This document shows, in pieces, positions 54,475-63,208 of a stretch of DNA of 64,000 nt. The first letter of the stretch is position 1; the number at the start of each line of letters is the position of its first letter. Both the position numbers and the translations under genes were made by a program. The notes beneath the pieces are model-generated. The model had not been told where the DNA came from, did no database searches, and saw nothing but the letters and a program-made list of their open reading frames with translations. Origin of the DNA: Candidatus Gastranaerophilales bacterium (GTDB lineage Bacteria; Cyanobacteriota; Vampirovibrionia; Gastranaerophilales; Gastranaerophilaceae); assembly GCA_944323725.1 (NCBI GenBank), contig CALUTP010000019.1:62001-126000 (forward strand), in the 5' to 3' direction.

Positions 54475-55113
54475 TTATTTACAATTAACTGCTTTATAAG
54501 TAATACCAGCAGCAATACCTGCGATAAGATTTACCAGTACCGTTACAAGAGCTATCTTTAAACAGCAAATAGTATGCATGACAATACAGGCAATAGCAAC
54601 AGCAGGATTAAATGCTGCCATACAAATTCCTCCTACAGCAAAGGCTCCAACCATTACAGTAGATCCTATTGCTAATCCATAATAAGAATTACCTTCAACT
54701 TCCTTCGCCGTAGCTGTAAGAAGCACAACATAGCAAAGAGCAAACGTGAAGATAAATTCTCCAATAATCAAAGCAGGCATTTCAAATAGCATAGTAGAAG
54801 AATCAGGAGCCTCTCCAACAAGATAGTTAACGACAAAAGCCCCTACAATTCCACCTAAAACCTGAGAAATCGAATAATGAATCCACTGATAAGCAGGTAA
54901 AGCCCCTCTTACTACTGCAGCAAGCGATACTGCAGGGTTATAATGACCTCCTGAAATAAATCCTCCTGCATAAACCATCACCATAAGTATAAAACCAATT
55001 GCGACAGGAGGAATTACTCCAGAAACCCCGAGTCTGGTCACCGCTCCTATTGTAAAAATTAAGAAAAAAGCCCCGATAAATTCTACTAGATACTTTCTAA
55101 AATTCTCATTCAT
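54475..55113 (-). CDS. Aquaporin / glycerol facilitator (MIP family)
   Basis: 212 residues with six membrane helices and both half-helix motifs: HYNPAVSLAA (first NPA, near residue 59) and FNPAVAIA (second NPA, near 177). The first NPA is followed by VVRGALPAYQW. The short loops and small size suggest a water-type channel, but selectivity-filter residues were not resolved. AGGAGAG precedes the ATG. Monocistronic. Confidence 0.92.
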   Translation of the reverse strand: MNENFRKYLVEFIGAFFLIFTIGAVTRLGVSGVIPPVAIGFILMVMVYAGGFISGGHYNPAVSLAAVVRGALPAYQWIHYSISQVLGGIVGAFVVNYLVGEAPDSSTMLFEMPALIIGEFIFTFALCYVVLLTATAKEVEGNSYYGLAIGSTVMVGAFAVGGICMAAFNPAVAIACIVMHTICCLKIALVTVLVNLIAGIAAGITYKAVNCK

Positions 55114-55239
55114 TTTGCTCTCCTAAACTTAATTTAATAGCCATAAAAATAAATTAATTTATAATAAAACTTTGAACATCCGCCGGCAGACTAATTTTAA
55201 TTTGTCTAAAAATTTATATTTTAAATAAAATTTTTGCAT

Positions 55240-55251
55240 TATAATAATCAT
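55240..55251 (+). promoter_or_regulatory. -10 box of pgeF, leaderless configuration
   Basis: TATAAT (55240-55245), six bases (AATCAT), ATG 55252. No ribosome site. Confidence 0.6.
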
Positions 55252-55992
55252 ATGTTTTATTTTGACTACATTAACGGGAAAAAAATTCTAAAATCTGATT
55301 TAATAGAAGAAAAAGCTAAATTCTTTTTCACAACAAGAGAAACCATAATTAAATCTAAAGAACCAGAATTTGAAACCCTAGTAGAGGAAAATAAAAATCT
55401 AATTTGTCAATTTTTAAATATAAAAAATGAAAATTTAATCTCACCAAAACAAACTCATACTTCACATATTGAAATAACTGAACTTGATAAAAAAGAGTAT
55501 CCCGACACAGACGGACTTATTTTAACAAATAATACACAAGCAGTATTCTTGAATTTTGCAGACTGCACCCCTGTAATTTTATATGACAAAATACAAAATA
55601 TAGGAGCAGTCCTCCATGCCGGCTGGAGAGGGACTGCTGGCAATATTGCATCTAAAGGAGTTAAAAGGCTTCAATTTGAATTTAATTCGAAACCAGAACA
55701 TATTATTGCATTAATAGGACCTGCAATATCATTATGCTGCTATAATGTCGGAAATGAAGTTTTTGAAAAATTAAAATCAACTGTATCAGACTTTAAAGGA
55801 TTGTATGAGTATAGAAATGGAGAAGTATTTATCGACCTAAAAAATATTAATGCACGCCAATTATCCGAAGCTGGAGTAGAAACTATTGACATATGCCCTT
55901 ACTGCACCTGCTGTGATAATGATATGTTTTTTTCATACAGAAAAGAAAATGCGACTACGAATAGACATAGTGCTGTGCTTAAATTGAAATAA
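55252..55992 (+). CDS. pgeF: Peptidoglycan editing factor / YfiH-type laccase-domain protein
   Basis: 246 residues. DUF152 family landmarks: FADCTPVILYD near residue 103, GAVLHAGWRGTAGNI near 117, GPAISLCCYNVG near 158 and YCTCCDNDMFFSYRKEN near the end, which together supply the metal-binding His and Cys. Members remove wrongly incorporated residues from peptidoglycan precursors or act on purine nucleosides. ATG 55252 is chosen over the in-frame start 18 bases upstream, which would include the -10 box. The 3' end overlaps pabA by 14 bases. Confidence 0.9.
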   Translation: MFYFDYINGKKILKSDLIEEKAKFFFTTRETIIKSKEPEFETLVEENKNLICQFLNIKNENLISPKQTHTSHIEITELDKKEYPDTDGLILTNNTQAVFLNFADCTPVILYDKIQNIGAVLHAGWRGTAGNIASKGVKRLQFEFNSKPEHIIALIGPAISLCCYNVGNEVFEKLKSTVSDFKGLYEYRNGEVFIDLKNINARQLSEAGVETIDICPYCTCCDNDMFFSYRKENATTNRHSAVLKLK

Positions 55993-56533
55993 AATTTTCT
56001 AACAATTTATGCCCATATTGTGTGAGAATTGCTTCCGGATGGAACTGGACTCCAAAAATCGGATAATTTTTATGCTGTAGAGCCATATTTATACCATCAG
56101 CAGTTTTCGCAGTCGAAATAAGACAATCCGGAATTTTATCAACAACCAGAGAATGATACCTTGTCACATCAAAACTATATGGTATTCCTTTAAATAATAT
56201 CGAACTATCATGATAAATTTTTGAAACCTTTCCATGTACAGGTTCTTTGGCTTTTATAATTTCTCCGCCAAAATATTGTGCTATACATTGATGACCTAGA
56301 CAAATTCCTAAAATCTTCTTGCTAGTATAAAATTCTTTTATCACATCTAGAGAAATACCAGCACCATCTGGATTTCCAGCACCAGGAGATAAAATAATAC
56401 TTTTAAAATTCTTTTTCTTTAATTCACCAATACTAATCCTATCATTTTCATAAACTTCAACAGCACACCCTAGCTCTTGAAGGTATTGGACAATATTATA
56501 CGTAAAAGAATCGTAATTATCTATTAATATCAT
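55979..56533 (-). CDS. pabA: Aminodeoxychorismate/anthranilate synthase glutaminase subunit
   Basis: 184 residues, class I glutamine amidotransferase. ILIDNYDSFTYNIVQYL opens it, LSPGAGNPDGAG follows, GICLGHQCIAQYFGG holds the nucleophile Cys and VQFHPEAIL the catalytic His. It supplies ammonia to the chorismate enzyme encoded immediately upstream; the overlap of four bases with that gene shows coupling. Annotated pabA by that neighbour. Confidence 0.92.
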   Translation of the reverse strand: MILIDNYDSFTYNIVQYLQELGCAVEVYENDRISIGELKKKNFKSIILSPGAGNPDGAGISLDVIKEFYTSKKILGICLGHQCIAQYFGGEIIKAKEPVHGKVSKIYHDSSILFKGIPYSFDVTRYHSLVVDKIPDCLISTAKTADGINMALQHKNYPIFGVQFHPEAILTQYGHKLLENFISI

Positions 56534-58182
56534 ATAAGTTCTACCAGCTTAATTCCACGCACTGAATTAATACAATATATATTTTCTGCATTAAGCAAAT
56601 CTTCTTTATACAAGACTTTTTCAATACACACATTACTTGCAAGAAGATTTTCACGCATAGTCCCATTAAGAAGTCCGCAAGAGACTGGAGGAGTATAGAA
56701 TTTTCCACCCATTTCTAAAAGAATATTACATCTTGCTCCCTCACAAAGTTCTCCTTTTTCATTAAAAAATATCTCGTCGTATATTTCATCATTTTTAATT
56801 TTTTTATAACTCTCTACATACCAAGGTCTATAAGTCGTTTTATGTCGAATAAATTCATCACTGCTATCTAATACTATATCAGAAATTTTGATAAGATTAG
56901 TAAAAGCTTTTTCAAGAGGTCTATACTCAGTTGTATAAGAACCGTCTTTATTCAAAAGTATTCTTAATATCCCATCCTGTTCAGGTTCAATCATTGGAAT
57001 TTCGTCATTGAAAATAAACCCAAAATGTTGTGCACTTGAGCGCATTCTTTTCATATGCTCCTCTTTTAAGAACATTGATTTATTTTGAATTTTAATAGTT
57101 TCTATAATTTGAAAATCCGAAGATAAAAATTTTGTTTTAGTCACAGTCTCATTCCACTCCTCATTTGTATTTGAATCCCACACAACAGCACCTCCGACGC
57201 GATATTTGAAATCTTTTTCTCCGCTTTTTTTACGTAAAATTCTAATAGGAACACTAAATTGTATCACATCTGGAGAAATCAATCCGATAGCTCCACAATA
57301 TACTCCTCTATTACCCTTTTCTATTCTATCAATAATTTTCATTGTACTAATTTTAGGTGCACCAGTAATAGATCCGCAAGGGAAAATAGCTTTAAACACC
57401 TCAAATAAACTCACATTATCTTTTAAATCGGCCTCTATTTGCGATGTCATCTGATGAAGTGTTTTATGTGTCTCAATTTCGAAAAGCTTAGATACCTTTA
57501 CTGAACCGGTTTTCGCAATTCTACCGAGGTCATTTCTTAAAAGATCTACAATCATTACATTTTCTGCACGATTCTTTGTATCATTATACAAAAATTCAAT
57601 ATTTTCTCTATCCTCAATATAATCCTTTCCTCTTCCAATTGTTCCTTTCATCGGTTTTGTTAAAATATGTCTATTATTATCAATCTCGAAAAATAATTCA
57701 GGTGAAAAAGAAAGAATTGTATCATACTCATTTTTTATAAAAGCATTATAAGGAGTTTTCTGTTTCTGCAAAAGATAATTATAAAGACTTAACTCATCTT
57801 TAGCCTTATATTTAACGTTCCAATCATATGTATAATTAACTTCATAAGTATTACCTAGAGCTATTTCTGATTTTATATTATCAATTGCATCTTTGTATTC
57901 GTTAAAATCAATCTCCTGTGAAGAATAAATTTTAATATGTTCAGGAATAGGAGATTTATAATAGCTATAATCATCAAACACTTCAAAATATAAAAGAGGT
58001 AACTCACTTCTTAATTCATTACCTAAAAAAACCTCTTTTGCTTCATAGCGAATGTATCCAACAAGATAATGCTTCTTTGCATACTCTTCAATTTTCAAAA
58101 AAGCATCTCTAAAATCATAAGAAGAAAACGCTTTTATAACATCAATAGGTTTTTTAAATAATTTATCCGAGTAAATTATCAT
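56530..58182 (-). CDS. pabB: Aminodeoxychorismate synthase component I fused to aminodeoxychorismate lyase
   Basis: 550 residues; makes p-aminobenzoate for folate with PabA. The N-terminal chorismate-binding part (to about 330) has PMKGTIGRG, ENVMIVDLLRNDLGRI, PCGSITGAPKISTM and GAIGLI. The C-terminal part (about 345-550) is a PLP class IV aminotransferase domain of the PabC kind (EIFFNEKGELCEGARCNILL, CGLLNGTMRENLL). Such PabBC fusions are known in several phyla. ATG 58182 has no ribosome site but TAAAAT six bases upstream. Confidence 0.93.
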   Translation of the reverse strand: MIIYSDKLFKKPIDVIKAFSSYDFRDAFLKIEEYAKKHYLVGYIRYEAKEVFLGNELRSELPLLYFEVFDDYSYYKSPIPEHIKIYSSQEIDFNEYKDAIDNIKSEIALGNTYEVNYTYDWNVKYKAKDELSLYNYLLQKQKTPYNAFIKNEYDTILSFSPELFFEIDNNRHILTKPMKGTIGRGKDYIEDRENIEFLYNDTKNRAENVMIVDLLRNDLGRIAKTGSVKVSKLFEIETHKTLHQMTSQIEADLKDNVSLFEVFKAIFPCGSITGAPKISTMKIIDRIEKGNRGVYCGAIGLISPDVIQFSVPIRILRKKSGEKDFKYRVGGAVVWDSNTNEEWNETVTKTKFLSSDFQIIETIKIQNKSMFLKEEHMKRMRSSAQHFGFIFNDEIPMIEPEQDGILRILLNKDGSYTTEYRPLEKAFTNLIKISDIVLDSSDEFIRHKTTYRPWYVESYKKIKNDEIYDEIFFNEKGELCEGARCNILLEMGGKFYTPPVSCGLLNGTMRENLLASNVCIEKVLYKEDLLNAENIYCINSVRGIKLVELI

Positions 58183-58194
58183 AAAAAGATTTTA
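58183..58194 (-). promoter_or_regulatory. -10 box of pabBC-pabA, leaderless configuration
   Basis: On the minus strand TAAAAT (58194-58189), six bases (CTTTTT), ATG 58182. Confidence 0.5.
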
Positions 58195-58253
58195 TAACAA
58201 AAATAAAAACCTACAAGCTTGATGAAAGTATAAATTTATGATAAATTGATTAT

Positions 58254-59645
58254 ATGAAATTTTGGACTGAAGAAAAAATTAAAGAAGCAATCTGCGATTG
58301 CACTTTGCATAATTTCCCTGAAAATTGGAATTCAAATGGACTAAGGATTTGGCATACCGACTTTGATTATGAGAGTATGGCTCTAGTAAGAACTGGAGAA
58401 GAAAAACGAGGGATTATCCCTGAAAAACTTCCTGAAATATTAGATAAAGTATCAGCAATCATTACTACAAATCCTGCATTATTCACCCAATATGGAAAAC
58501 CTATTGTCGAATTAGAAGTAGAATCAGGTGATGCAATTTTAATGTTTGCAAAATACATAAGAAAATTTTTCAAAGGAAAAGTCATAGATATTACAGGAAG
58601 CTCAGGCAAATCAACTACAACAAGTATGGTATATGACATCTTAAAATATAAAGGCGCCAGTGCCAATTTAGGTAAAGCAAATACGTCTTGGGGTATTGCT
58701 TGGAATATGACTAACTTTAATATTGAAGATTCTTACTGGGTAATTGAAACCTCTTTAGGCGGAGGAATTGCTAGAAATTCTAAAATTACACAGCCGGATT
58801 ATGCAATTATTACAAATATAGCTCCAGTTCATTTAAGGGATAACCAAGATTTATCAGATATTGCCCGAGAAAAAAGTAAAATCTTTACAGCAATGCAAGA
58901 AGGTGCATATGCAATATTATACAAACAAATGGCGCATTTTGATATCATTGAAAAAGCAGCAAAAGACAAAAAGTTAAATATCATTACTTATGGAACTAAA
59001 GATTCAAATATAAATATTGTTTGTGGAAAAGAAAATGCCTTTGAAATTTTCGGTAAAACTTATAAACTGAATAACACTCCAACCCCTGAACATATTATGC
59101 TTGATATGGCTGCAGCACTCGGCATTGCATATATTGAACAGCTTGACTTAAAAGAAGCTATTGACAAGCTAAAGACATTCCAAAGTCTTGCAGGAAGAGG
59201 TGAAGCTTTTAGTGGAAGCATCGCTCCAAATAAAACAGTAAATGTAGTTGATGAAGCATATAATGCAAATCCTCTCTCAATGAAATCCGCTCTTGAAGGA
59301 TTTAAAAAAGTTACTGGCGGAGAGAATGCTGTACTTATAATTGGTGACATGTCAGAAGGCGGAGCTGATACTAAAAAACAGCATCTTGAACTTGAAAAAA
59401 CAATACGAGAAATTAAGCCGTCTCGAATTCTTCTTTGCGGACAGGAAATAAAAGCTTTATGGAATGTCTTAAAATTTGACTTTCCAGGTGCATATTATGA
59501 AAATGTTGAGCTTTTAAATAAAGAACTTGTAAGCTGGTTAAAAAACGGTGATAATATTTTTGTAAAAGCGTCACATTCTATAGGTCTATATAAAACAATA
59601 AATGTTCTAAAAGCCTACATGAAAAAATATAATAAAGAGGGATAA
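58254..59645 (+). CDS. Mur ligase family protein, MurF-like
   Basis: 463 residues. The central ATP-binding domain has ITGSSGKSTTTSMV near residue 115, where MurF proteins usually read ITGSNGKTTT; NIAPVHL and the AREKSKIF lysine region follow. The C-terminal domain has the MurF-typical DEAYNANPLSMKSALEGF near 340 and GDMSEGG. MurF adds D-Ala-D-Ala to the peptidoglycan precursor. The N-terminal 100 residues (WNSNGLRIWHTDFDYESM) do not look like a normal MurF UDP-binding domain, so this could be a paralogue with another substrate. Weak TAAATT stands six bases before the ATG, with no ribosome site. Confidence 0.72.
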   Translation: MKFWTEEKIKEAICDCTLHNFPENWNSNGLRIWHTDFDYESMALVRTGEEKRGIIPEKLPEILDKVSAIITTNPALFTQYGKPIVELEVESGDAILMFAKYIRKFFKGKVIDITGSSGKSTTTSMVYDILKYKGASANLGKANTSWGIAWNMTNFNIEDSYWVIETSLGGGIARNSKITQPDYAIITNIAPVHLRDNQDLSDIAREKSKIFTAMQEGAYAILYKQMAHFDIIEKAAKDKKLNIITYGTKDSNINIVCGKENAFEIFGKTYKLNNTPTPEHIMLDMAAALGIAYIEQLDLKEAIDKLKTFQSLAGRGEAFSGSIAPNKTVNVVDEAYNANPLSMKSALEGFKKVTGGENAVLIIGDMSEGGADTKKQHLELEKTIREIKPSRILLCGQEIKALWNVLKFDFPGAYYENVELLNKELVSWLKNGDNIFVKASHSIGLYKTINVLKAYMKKYNKEG

Positions 59646-59647
59646 TT

Positions 59648-60067
59648 ATGAAAAAGATATTTATATTAATCTGCTTATTAACTTTTACAGCTCCTGTATT
59701 AGCTGATTCTGAAACCAATATTGAAGCTGTTAAATATATGAATCAATCCCAGAGTTTTTCAGGATTTAACCGTTCATTACCCAAAACACAAAGCCAACAA
59801 ACATTTGAAAGACCTACACAGGTAAAAAATACAGAAAAACAATATGATTATTATGGATTTGAAATAGAAGAGCCCAGTTCTGAACCTCCGGTAAAAAAAG
59901 TTATAAAAACAAGATCAGATAATGATGGTAATGTTTCTCAAAAAAATCCAGAGCAAACTGCACCTATGACATATGATAATTTCCCAAAATTTTATGATAA
60001 TAACAACATGATGCAAAACAGCATGCAGGGGATAATGCCTGGAATGATGACACCTGGAATGTTCTAA
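59648..60067 (+). CDS. Hypothetical secreted Met-rich protein
   Basis: 139 residues. Signal peptide about 1-19 (FILICLLTFTAPVLADS). The mature part is polar and low in complexity (Gln, Ser, Pro, Asn), probably disordered, and ends in a Met/Gly/Pro-rich tail (MMQNSMQGIMPGMMTPGMF). AGAGGG precedes the ATG. Two bases after the Mur ligase gene, hence in its operon. Its stop overlaps the marR stop by four bases. Confidence 0.65.
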   Translation: MKKIFILICLLTFTAPVLADSETNIEAVKYMNQSQSFSGFNRSLPKTQSQQTFERPTQVKNTEKQYDYYGFEIEEPSSEPPVKKVIKTRSDNDGNVSQKNPEQTAPMTYDNFPKFYDNNNMMQNSMQGIMPGMMTPGMF

Positions 60068-60549
60068 AAAATTATTTCATATGTCGATGTAATTTTTTCT
60101 TTATATTTATCTAGCAGTCTTACAAAAGTTTCTTTTTCTTCTTTAGTAAAGACGCTAAGAACATTATCTGCAAGTTTTACAAATACATTATGAGTTTCAT
60201 AAAGAAGTTTTTCACCCTTTGAAGTAATTTGTGTTACTTTTTTCATTATATTATTTGATGCAGTAACTCCTCTTTTTACATACCCTTTCTTTTCCATCTC
60301 AGCTATAATTTTCCCAATATGAGCCTTGCCTTTATACATTAATTTTGATAAATCACTCTGAGAAAGATTAGGATTTGCTGTAAGATGGCTTAATATAGCA
60401 TACTCATCTAAATCCAGTATAGTATTTACATAATTTTTATAATAATTTTTACCTAATAAATACCCGATTCTCGCAGTCTGCTCAAGTTTATACGGAATAT
60501 TTTCTGTGTACAGAATATCTGTAACATTATTATCATCCATCATCATCAC
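60064..60549 (-). CDS. MarR-family transcriptional regulator
   Basis: 161 residues. Winged-helix core: LDEYAILSHLTANPNLSQSD leads into the recognition helix (LSKLMYKGKAHIGKIIAEME), followed by the wing (KKGYVKRGVTASNNIMKKVTQI) and C-terminal dimer helices. Such regulators respond to small phenolic or toxic compounds and often repress efflux genes; an EmrB-type pump lies 1.1 kb downstream on the other strand. GAGGTG precedes the ATG. Confidence 0.9.
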   Translation of the reverse strand: MMMMDDNNVTDILYTENIPYKLEQTARIGYLLGKNYYKNYVNTILDLDEYAILSHLTANPNLSQSDLSKLMYKGKAHIGKIIAEMEKKGYVKRGVTASNNIMKKVTQITSKGEKLLYETHNVFVKLADNVLSVFTKEEKETFVRLLDKYKEKITSTYEIIF

Positions 60550-60606
60550 CTCATCAGATTATAATAACACTAATTAAACACTTAAGACAAGTTTATATAT
60601 CTAACG

Positions 60607-60620
60607 GTAGAAATTTCTAC
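60607..60620. promoter_or_regulatory. Perfect 14-bp palindrome, candidate MarR operator
   Basis: GTAGAAATTTCTAC lies 58 bases upstream of marR, in the divergent region before the 60734 gene. Size and symmetry fit a MarR dimer. A second inverted repeat, CTTTTGA-GCGT-TCAAAAG (60695-60712), stands just before the downstream gene's ribosome site. Confidence 0.45.
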
Positions 60621-60733
60621 ATGTAAATTTTTATTACACTAGCTATTAAAACTATCAAGAATAAAGTAATAAATACCGTACAAATATAGGTAATCTTTTG
60701 AGCGTTCAAAAGAAAAATAAGAGAGGAGTATTT

Positions 60734-61247
60734 ATGACAACATCTGTTTCAAGCGTCAACTCACAGACAACTCAAGCAGCAGCTATGCAAAACACACAGA
60801 AGAAGAGTGATTTGAGTGAAAGCACGAAAAAAACAACTGGAAGCATTAGGGATACCAGTAACAGACGGAATGACCGAAGCTCAAGCACAGACTAAAATTC
60901 AAGAAGCACAAAGAAAAGAAGCTGTTCAAAATGGTCAAAATGATGGGGAAAATTTAAGTGAAACAGAAGTACTGGCAGATGCAAAATCTCTCGCGACAAG
61001 AGTTGGAGTAAGTTATGAGGATGATGAGAGTGTTGATGAAATTCTCGACAAAATTAGCGAAGAACTAGAATCAATGATTGATGAAGCAGGAGAAAATCCT
61101 CAAGAACTTAACACCATTCTTGAATATTATCGAGAACTAAAAAGTTTAGATGACCAGTACGACAATATTCAAAGTGCACAAAATAGTATGTATGCAGCAA
61201 TGAATATGGTTTCGACCAATAACAAAATTGCACTAGGATTAGAATAA
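60734..61247 (+). pseudogene. Small unknown gene split by a one-base slip in an A7 run
   Basis: GAGAGGAG precedes ATG 60734. The first frame runs MTTSVSSVNSQTTQAAAMQN ... SDLSESTKK to a run of seven As (60827-60833) and soon stops at 60895 in nonsense-like Ser/Arg/Asp sequence. Skipping one A continues smoothly as QLEALGIPVTDGMTEAQAQT and on to 61247: a 170-residue acidic, helical protein. The second frame alone has a TGA just before its first possible start. So this is either a recent pseudogene, a sequencing error in a homopolymer, or a gene expressed by slippage at A7. Family not recognised; a strong terminator follows. Confidence 0.65.
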
Positions 61248-61256
61248 TCTATTTTA

Positions 61257-61291
61257 AAGCTCCGATTAAAAAATCGGAGCTTAATTTTTTT
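61257..61291 (+). terminator. Rho-independent terminator
   Basis: AAGCTCCGATT and AATCGGAGCTT with a four-A loop, followed by AA and seven Ts. Terminates the frameshifted gene. Confidence 0.93.
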
Positions 61292-61362
61292 AAACATTAT
61301 TTCTTACCTGAAAATTATATTTATGCTACATTGTAAATATAACCTAAGGGTATGTGTGAAAT

Positions 61363-61626
61363 ATGTTAAATACAATTGTACCAAAACAAACAACTCAACA
61401 ACAAACAAAAAATCAATGGAATTTGCACAGACATCTTGTATCAGATACAGGTTATGCAGCTTTGGGATTTGGAACAATATGTGGAATAACTGGATTAAAG
61501 AAAGTTAAAATTCCTAATAAAATAAAAATTCACAAATACTCTGCTTATCTTGCAGGAATAACTTCATTTTTGCATTTTGGATTTATAAAAGGCTTGGATA
61601 AAATTTTTACCCGTAAATCAAAATAA
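61363..61626 (+). CDS. Hypothetical 87-residue membrane protein
   Basis: Two hydrophobic segments (about 31-45, TGYAALGFGTICGITGL, and 60-75, SAYLAGITSFLHFGFI) separated by a basic loop (KKVKIPNKIKIHK). Polar N-terminus rich in Gln/Thr. No family recognised. The ribosome site is weak (AAGGG 12 bases upstream). It precedes the MFS pump gene by 14 bases, so both are likely co-transcribed. Confidence 0.6.
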   Translation: MLNTIVPKQTTQQQTKNQWNLHRHLVSDTGYAALGFGTICGITGLKKVKIPNKIKIHKYSAYLAGITSFLHFGFIKGLDKIFTRKSK

Positions 61627-61640
61627 AGGAAAATAATTAA

Positions 61641-63200
61641 ATGAGTGAGAGCAATATTATAAAGGAAGAAGAATGGCGTCCTACGATTAACCCTTGGTTA
61701 ATGATTACCCCAGTAATGCTTGCAATATTTATGTTTGTATTAGACGAAACTATCTCAAATGTGGCATTAACATATATTGCAGGCTCAATGTCAGTAAGTT
61801 TGAATGAATCTACATGGGTACTTACGAGTTACTTAATTGCAAGCGGAATTGCAATTCCACTTGTTGGAGCTGCATCAAGACTTTTTGGCCGAAAAAATTA
61901 TTTTATGATTTGCACCATAGTATTTACAATATCCTCATTTATGTGCGCAATCTCTCATTCAATGATAGAAATAGTTTTTGCAAGATTTTTGCAAGGGCTT
62001 GGCGGAGGTGGATTATTACCACTTGGGCAGTCTATAATGCTAGAGAGTTTCCCTCCCAAAGATCGTCCAAAATCTATGGCAATTTTTGGTATAGCGATTA
62101 TTTTTGCGCCATTAATAGGTCCAGTGCTTGGGGGCTGGATTACGGAAAACTGGTCTTGGACTTGGATTTATTTAATTAATGTGCCTTTGGGTTTTTTATG
62201 TATTTTTCTTGCAAAAAATTTACTACAAGAACCTCCTTATGCTAAAAAACAAAAAAATGTCCACTTTGATTTTATGGGAATGGCATTTTTATCAGGCTGG
62301 CTGATTTGCCTGCAGATTGTACTCGATAAAGGTAACGATGCTGACTGGTTTGGTTCAACTTGGGTATGCTGGCTCACTTCAATTTCTATAATATTTGCTA
62401 TTTTATTTTTCATATCTCAAGCTAGAGGTAAAGAACCACTTATCAATTTAAACGTATTAAAAGATAGAACATATTTTTTTGGAACACTAGTTCAGGTAAT
62501 TTTAATGGGAGTATTTCTTTCATCTGCAGCATTATTACCATCAATGCTCCAAAGACTTCTTGGATATACAGCATACCTGAGCGGACTTTCAATGGGTTCA
62601 AGAGGTGTAGGTAGTTTTATCGGAGTTGCATTGTATCTGACTTTATCAAAAAAACTAGGTGACAGACGTATTGTTATGATAGGTCTGATTCTTCTTGGAT
62701 TTGGAAGTGTGTTTTTCGGAGATATAAATCTGCAAATAAATCTTTCTACCATAGCATTACCAAATATTTTATATGGTTCAGGTCTATTTTTAGCTCTTAC
62801 TCCGTTAATTCCACTTTCTTTTTCAACAATAAAAAATGAACAGATGACAAATGCTACAGGATTGCAAAATCTTGTTAAAAATATAGGAGGAGCTATTGGT
62901 ACATCACTTGGTACAACAATGGTTTCAAGGTTTTCTCAAGTACATCAAAATATGATGATTAACCATCTGCATGACACCAATAATATTTATGTTGACCGTA
63001 TTAATGCTATGAGCGGAACTTTTGCACCAATAACAGATAGTTTCACTGCTCATACAATGGCACAAAGTCAAATTTATTCTCAACTTGTGCAACAATCACA
63101 TCTTTGGGCATACATTGATACATTCCGCTGGTTTGCATTTGCAACTTTTATGCTTATCCCGATGCTTATATTTATCAAAAAACCTAAAACAGCCAAATAA
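61641..63200 (+). CDS. EmrB/QacA-type MFS drug:H+ antiporter (DHA2)
   Basis: 519 residues with about 14 membrane segments, the DHA2 size. FVLDETISNVALTYIAGSM near residue 27 is the family's motif D1 (usually LDxTIVNVALP), ASRLFGRKNYFM matches the loop 2-3 motif A region, and FARFLQGLGGGGLLPL plus GPVLGGWI are motifs B and C. Probably exports toxic compounds, perhaps with an adaptor elsewhere. AAAGGA precedes the ATG. Possibly under the nearby MarR regulator. Confidence 0.92.
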   Translation: MSESNIIKEEEWRPTINPWLMITPVMLAIFMFVLDETISNVALTYIAGSMSVSLNESTWVLTSYLIASGIAIPLVGAASRLFGRKNYFMICTIVFTISSFMCAISHSMIEIVFARFLQGLGGGGLLPLGQSIMLESFPPKDRPKSMAIFGIAIIFAPLIGPVLGGWITENWSWTWIYLINVPLGFLCIFLAKNLLQEPPYAKKQKNVHFDFMGMAFLSGWLICLQIVLDKGNDADWFGSTWVCWLTSISIIFAILFFISQARGKEPLINLNVLKDRTYFFGTLVQVILMGVFLSSAALLPSMLQRLLGYTAYLSGLSMGSRGVGSFIGVALYLTLSKKLGDRRIVMIGLILLGFGSVFFGDINLQINLSTIALPNILYGSGLFLALTPLIPLSFSTIKNEQMTNATGLQNLVKNIGGAIGTSLGTTMVSRFSQVHQNMMINHLHDTNNIYVDRINAMSGTFAPITDSFTAHTMAQSQIYSQLVQQSHLWAYIDTFRWFAFATFMLIPMLIFIKKPKTAK

Positions 63201-63208
63201 TAACAGTC

